NCBI RefSeq assembly: GCF_047948215.1
Contig: NC_134464.1
Location: 3,234,001-3,298,000 of the forward strand
Reading direction: 5' to 3'
Source: Lycorma delicatula
Taxonomy: Eukaryota > Arthropoda > Insecta > Hemiptera > Fulgoridae
Length of the DNA stretch: 64,000 nt
This document shows, one piece after another, positions 61,103 to 64,000 of the stretch; within the stretch, counting starts at the first letter, position 1; every line of letters begins with the position of its first letter. The translations under genes were made by a program, and so were the position numbers. Below the pieces are notes generated by a model. It was not told the DNA's origin, did not search any database, and saw only the letters and a program-made list of their open reading frames with translations.

Positions 61103-61314
61103 TGCTTACAAGAAGGACATTGGTTACTAATTGATAACGCTAATCTATGCAGTCCAGCCGTATTAGACAGATTAAATGGTTTGTTAGAACCTAATGGTGA
61201 ATTGGTTCTTGGTGAAAGAGGTGTAACTTCAAATGGACAGTTACATTCCATTAAACCGCATCCACAGTTCAGATTATTTTTGACTATGGATCCACGTTAT
61301 GGTGAAATATCCAG
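61103..61314 (+). CDS. MDN1: Midasin exon: Walker B and sensor region of the sixth AAA+ unit
   Basis: A 212-bp exon between TTTTGTAG|TGC and ATATCCAG|GTAATT. It continues the frame of the previous exon exactly (LVK|CLQEGHWLLIDNANL). In order it shows a Walker B-like strand WLLIDNANLC, the helix VLDRLNGLLEPNGELVLGER, and the sensor-type segment FRLFLTMDPRYGEIS. These blocks are diagnostic for midasin. The usual Asp-Glu of Walker B is Asp-Asn here, and the sensor has MDP where active units usually have MNP or QNP. Human midasin shows the same substitutions in this unit, so this is a family trait rather than damage. The exon ends with two bases of an Arg codon that is completed by the next exon. 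Confidence 0.95.
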
Positions 61315-63462
61315 GTAATTGTAAAATAAAAATGTTTAACAGAAAATCTGTTAAAAAGAGTTTCATTAATTTCTTAAAATTTTCTTGTTCATAGGTTTTT
61401 TACTTGGGAAATTTTATTATAAGTTTTATAATTTTTAAAATTCATTATGTGAGAGATTCAAAGGAGTTTTTAATAAATCTTTATTATAACCAAGCCGTAA
61501 TGTTTGGCTGTAATATCCACTGATATTTTGTGAAAAGCTTCAAGGACAAAACATTGCATCTAATATTTCGTACAGTTTATAATAAATTCTGATGTAATAT
61601 TAAATTCCTGAAAGCTTTTAAGTTTCATTCTGTATTCATTTTGGTATAAAGGTAAAAACAACGCTAGATCGCATTAGTTGCTCAAACTGATTCAGAAGAA
61701 TACAGCCAAAATTAAACAGTTATAGTTAATTAAACAACACCTGAAATTGGATTTTTTGTCAAATGATATTTTAAAGTATTTTACACAAAATAAACTACTT
61801 TAATTGATTTCAATGTATTTTTTTTACATTTTTTGTTTTTAGAGATATTTCAAACATCAATAATTATGATTTAAATGACATTACGATTTCAATTATTAAT
61901 TTTTAATAATTTTTTTAATTTCTCACCCTTAAATTTGTACCACCGGTTAATGAAGTATTCTTTAATACAATAATTATATAAAACATTCTAAAATCTACTT
62001 TCTTGATAGTTATCAAAATTTTTTTTATTACTATTATTAATTAATTTATAGAAAATTTTTAAATACACATATTGCAAACTCCTGGCTTCAGAGAAAATTA
62101 TTTATTAAAGGATTAGCTTTTAACTTTTGATGTAGTCTTTCATCGATATGAGTATTGTTTATATCAAAGTTAAGGTAAACTTTGTGTGTAATATTAGTAA
62201 CTGAAAATTGTTTAAAACAAGAAATATATTTATTATGTGGTTTACCTCTAGTTTAATTATTTACTTAATTGTGAAGAGAACGGTAGACAAAGTCGGATTG
62301 TATATTGCTAATTAAATGATTTAATTTTTTTCATCGTGGTTTAATGTACACGTTTGAAAGTACACATATGCACATATTCAAATTATTGACATTATATTCA
62401 CATTATGCACATATGTGCATACACATAAGTATGCACATATTCTCAGTTAGTACCTTCAAAATTTGTATTTAATGATTTTATTTCTTTATTATCTTCATGT
62501 TTTTTAATTATTGTTATCCTGAATGATACAATTATATTCTATATTAATATGTGCCATGAAATTTACTTTTTGATTAATTAATTTTATGCACTGGGATGAT
62601 CAAGGTTTTCTTATAATTTTCTCTGATCCTTCCAAAGATATCTGTTAGCTTGTTATTATAAAATAAAATGAAGATAATGTAGTTATTGAAACCTTATTTT
62701 AGTAAGGTCGGTTTTTTAACTGACTTAAAGGAAGGGTAGGTTATCGATTCAACTTTCTTGGTTTTTAATAGTATTTTTAAGCCGTACTCTTCATCAAATG
62801 GACTGATCTTGACGATACTATTTTTATTTTGTAAAGGAAGTTCCTCTGGTTGATTTGTCAGTTTTTTACTTACAACTTTTGTAATACATTTTTTTAATTA
62901 AAAATTGCATTTTCTACAGATATTTTGATCTTTTTGTTGTCATTATTGATTAGTTTTGGATAATTGTAATTTATAATTGTATATTTCTGAAAGTAAATGT
63001 TTTCATGCAAATATTGAAGAAAATTAATCGGGAAACCTTAGTTGTTTATTCCTTCACTCAAGGAAGCCTTAGTTAATGACGAGAATAGCTTTTCTGCATT
63101 TCTTTTCTTATTTTTATTAGAATGCATTTTCTTGCAAGTAGATATTTTTCATACAGACAAAAATTTTTGTAGGTCTACTGAAATTTTAAATAATAAGAAA
63201 AGTAAATATTGTAAAATAAAACCAACTTATTAACTGTACGGAAGTTAACAAATAATACTTTTTCAGTACTACTTTAAATTTAAGCTGGAACCAAATTAAG
63301 GGTTTTTAAGTTACTGGTAATCAGTTTTAATTCTGTGCCAAATTCAAAATCTAAACTAGAATTAATTGAAAAAAATATTTTTATTCTTTTATAAAACTTT
63401 TAAAATTAGTTTATCCGTTTTTATAAGTTTGTGTTGTTTACTTGTTCTTTTTTTTATTTTAG
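61315..63462 (+). other. MDN1: Midasin intron, 2148 bp
   Basis: GTAATT donor and TTTATTTTAG acceptor. AT-rich and very poor in CpG. It contains a short stretch of CACATATG/CATATGTGC-type repeats around 62360-62440. A 63-codon open stretch at 63042-63233 shows no recognisable protein. No exon was recognised. Confidence 0.8.
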
Positions 63463-63626
63463 AGCAATGAGGAATAGGGGAGTTGAAATATACCTGTTAG
63501 AGAGTGAAAAAGGAAACATTCCACGATTGGATTTAAAAGCTTTATTGGATAAATCTGGTATTAAGAATTCTGGTCACCAAGAGGTTTTGTTGGAAATACA
63601 TGATGCTGTTAAACATTTAACTCAAG
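63463..63626 (+). CDS. MDN1: Midasin exon: arginine-finger region and start of the C-terminal lid of the sixth AAA+ unit
   Basis: A 164-bp exon after TTTTTATTTTAG, whose first base completes the Arg codon from the previous exon (AG|A). The peptide begins RAMRNRGVEIYLLESEKG, the conserved midasin block containing the putative arginine-finger residues, then an acidic-hydrophobic linker and the helices LDLKALLDKSGIKN and EVLLEIHDAVKHLTQ. The donor is CTCAAG|GTATAC, leaving one base of the next codon. No later exon is seen in the last 370 bp, so the gene runs on beyond the window. Confidence 0.93.
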
Positions 63627-64000
63627 GTATACATATTTTTAATATCGGTCTTTTAATTATTTTATTAATTTTAATATTTTATTTTTGTTTTTAAAGAATT
63701 TCTCCTTTCAAATATTCATATACCATTTTGTCTCTGACTTGTGTATAATGGAACTTGCCGACTGTTGCCTGTAGATTTTGACTTACAGTGATTTATAGAT
63801 ATTTGGTACTTTTTTTTATCATTAGCAATCAGGATTTCAGATAACTTTAATAATGTGTTTTGTACATGAACAAATTAAGAAAAGAATAGATCATATATTT
63901 TACAATAATCAATGCAAGCGATGTATGTGTAAGTATTTATTTATAAATCATTTGCATCAATAATTTTTCTATAAGTTGAAGCTTTATTTTTTTTTATTGT
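63627..64000 (+). other. MDN1: Start of the next midasin intron (continues beyond the window)
   Basis: GTATAC donor followed by AT-rich, CpG-poor sequence. I see no further exon before the window ends. Confidence 0.75.

Overview
The window is eukaryotic nuclear DNA, most likely from an insect or other arthropod. It is AT-rich and intron-containing, and it is crowded with microsatellites and decayed transposable elements of families common in insects: R1-like, RTE-like and I-like non-LTR retrotransposons, mariner and Tc1 DNA transposons, and tRNA-derived SINEs. There are no operons, Shine-Dalgarno sites, rRNA genes or CRISPR arrays. I cannot name the species. A hemipteran or another large-genome insect is only a guess from the repeat load.

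One host gene is recognised: MDN1 (midasin/Rea1), the giant AAA+ ATPase of 60S ribosome assembly, on the + strand. Three exons (60401-60615, 61103-61314, 63463-63626) encode part of the last AAA+ unit and are unmistakable. A fourth candidate exon (25130-25280) lies far upstream. Its protein fits the segment just N-terminal to the first sure exon, and its splice phase joins exactly. If it is right, the intron between them (25281-60400) is about 35.1 kb, and most of the window is midasin intron filled with dead transposons. The Walker A exon, earlier exons and later exons are not visible here.

Layout. 1-25 kb: long non-coding AT-rich stretches with an R1-like LINE (2.54-3.79 kb), an RTE-like endonuclease fragment (5.29-6.79 kb), a GC-rich CpG block (8.2-8.45 kb), SINEs, a possible LTR (17.4-18.56 kb), an internally deleted mariner (18.76-19.49 kb) and an internally deleted Tc1 (23.92-24.91 kb). 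25.3-60.4 kb: a LINE reverse-transcriptase tail (25.96-26.69 kb), SINEs, two R1-like tails (32.0-32.56 and 37.8-39.26 kb), copies of a ~0.85-1 kb repeat with hairpin ends (36.3 and 52.4 kb), a transposase-like pseudogene (41-42.7 kb), a 1.3-kb Tc1/mariner-superfamily element carrying a 1.2-kb LINE with a 15-bp target-site duplication (43.24-45.75 kb), a second member of that superfamily (47.6-48.9 kb), a mariner cut by another LINE (49.26-51.45 kb), and an RNase H-bearing I-like LINE (56.87-60.1 kb). 60.4-64 kb: midasin exons with ordinary introns.

The most striking global signal is a sharp change in CpG content near 58.32 kb. Upstream sequence is strikingly CpG-rich; from there to the end it is CpG-poor. 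The break falls inside the I-like LINE rather than at an element edge, which suggests a border of germline DNA methylation within the midasin gene, or else an assembly or recombination junction. I found no convincing new biochemical system. The items of most interest are structural: this CpG border, the nested insertions, the hairpin-ended repeat family and the very large intron.
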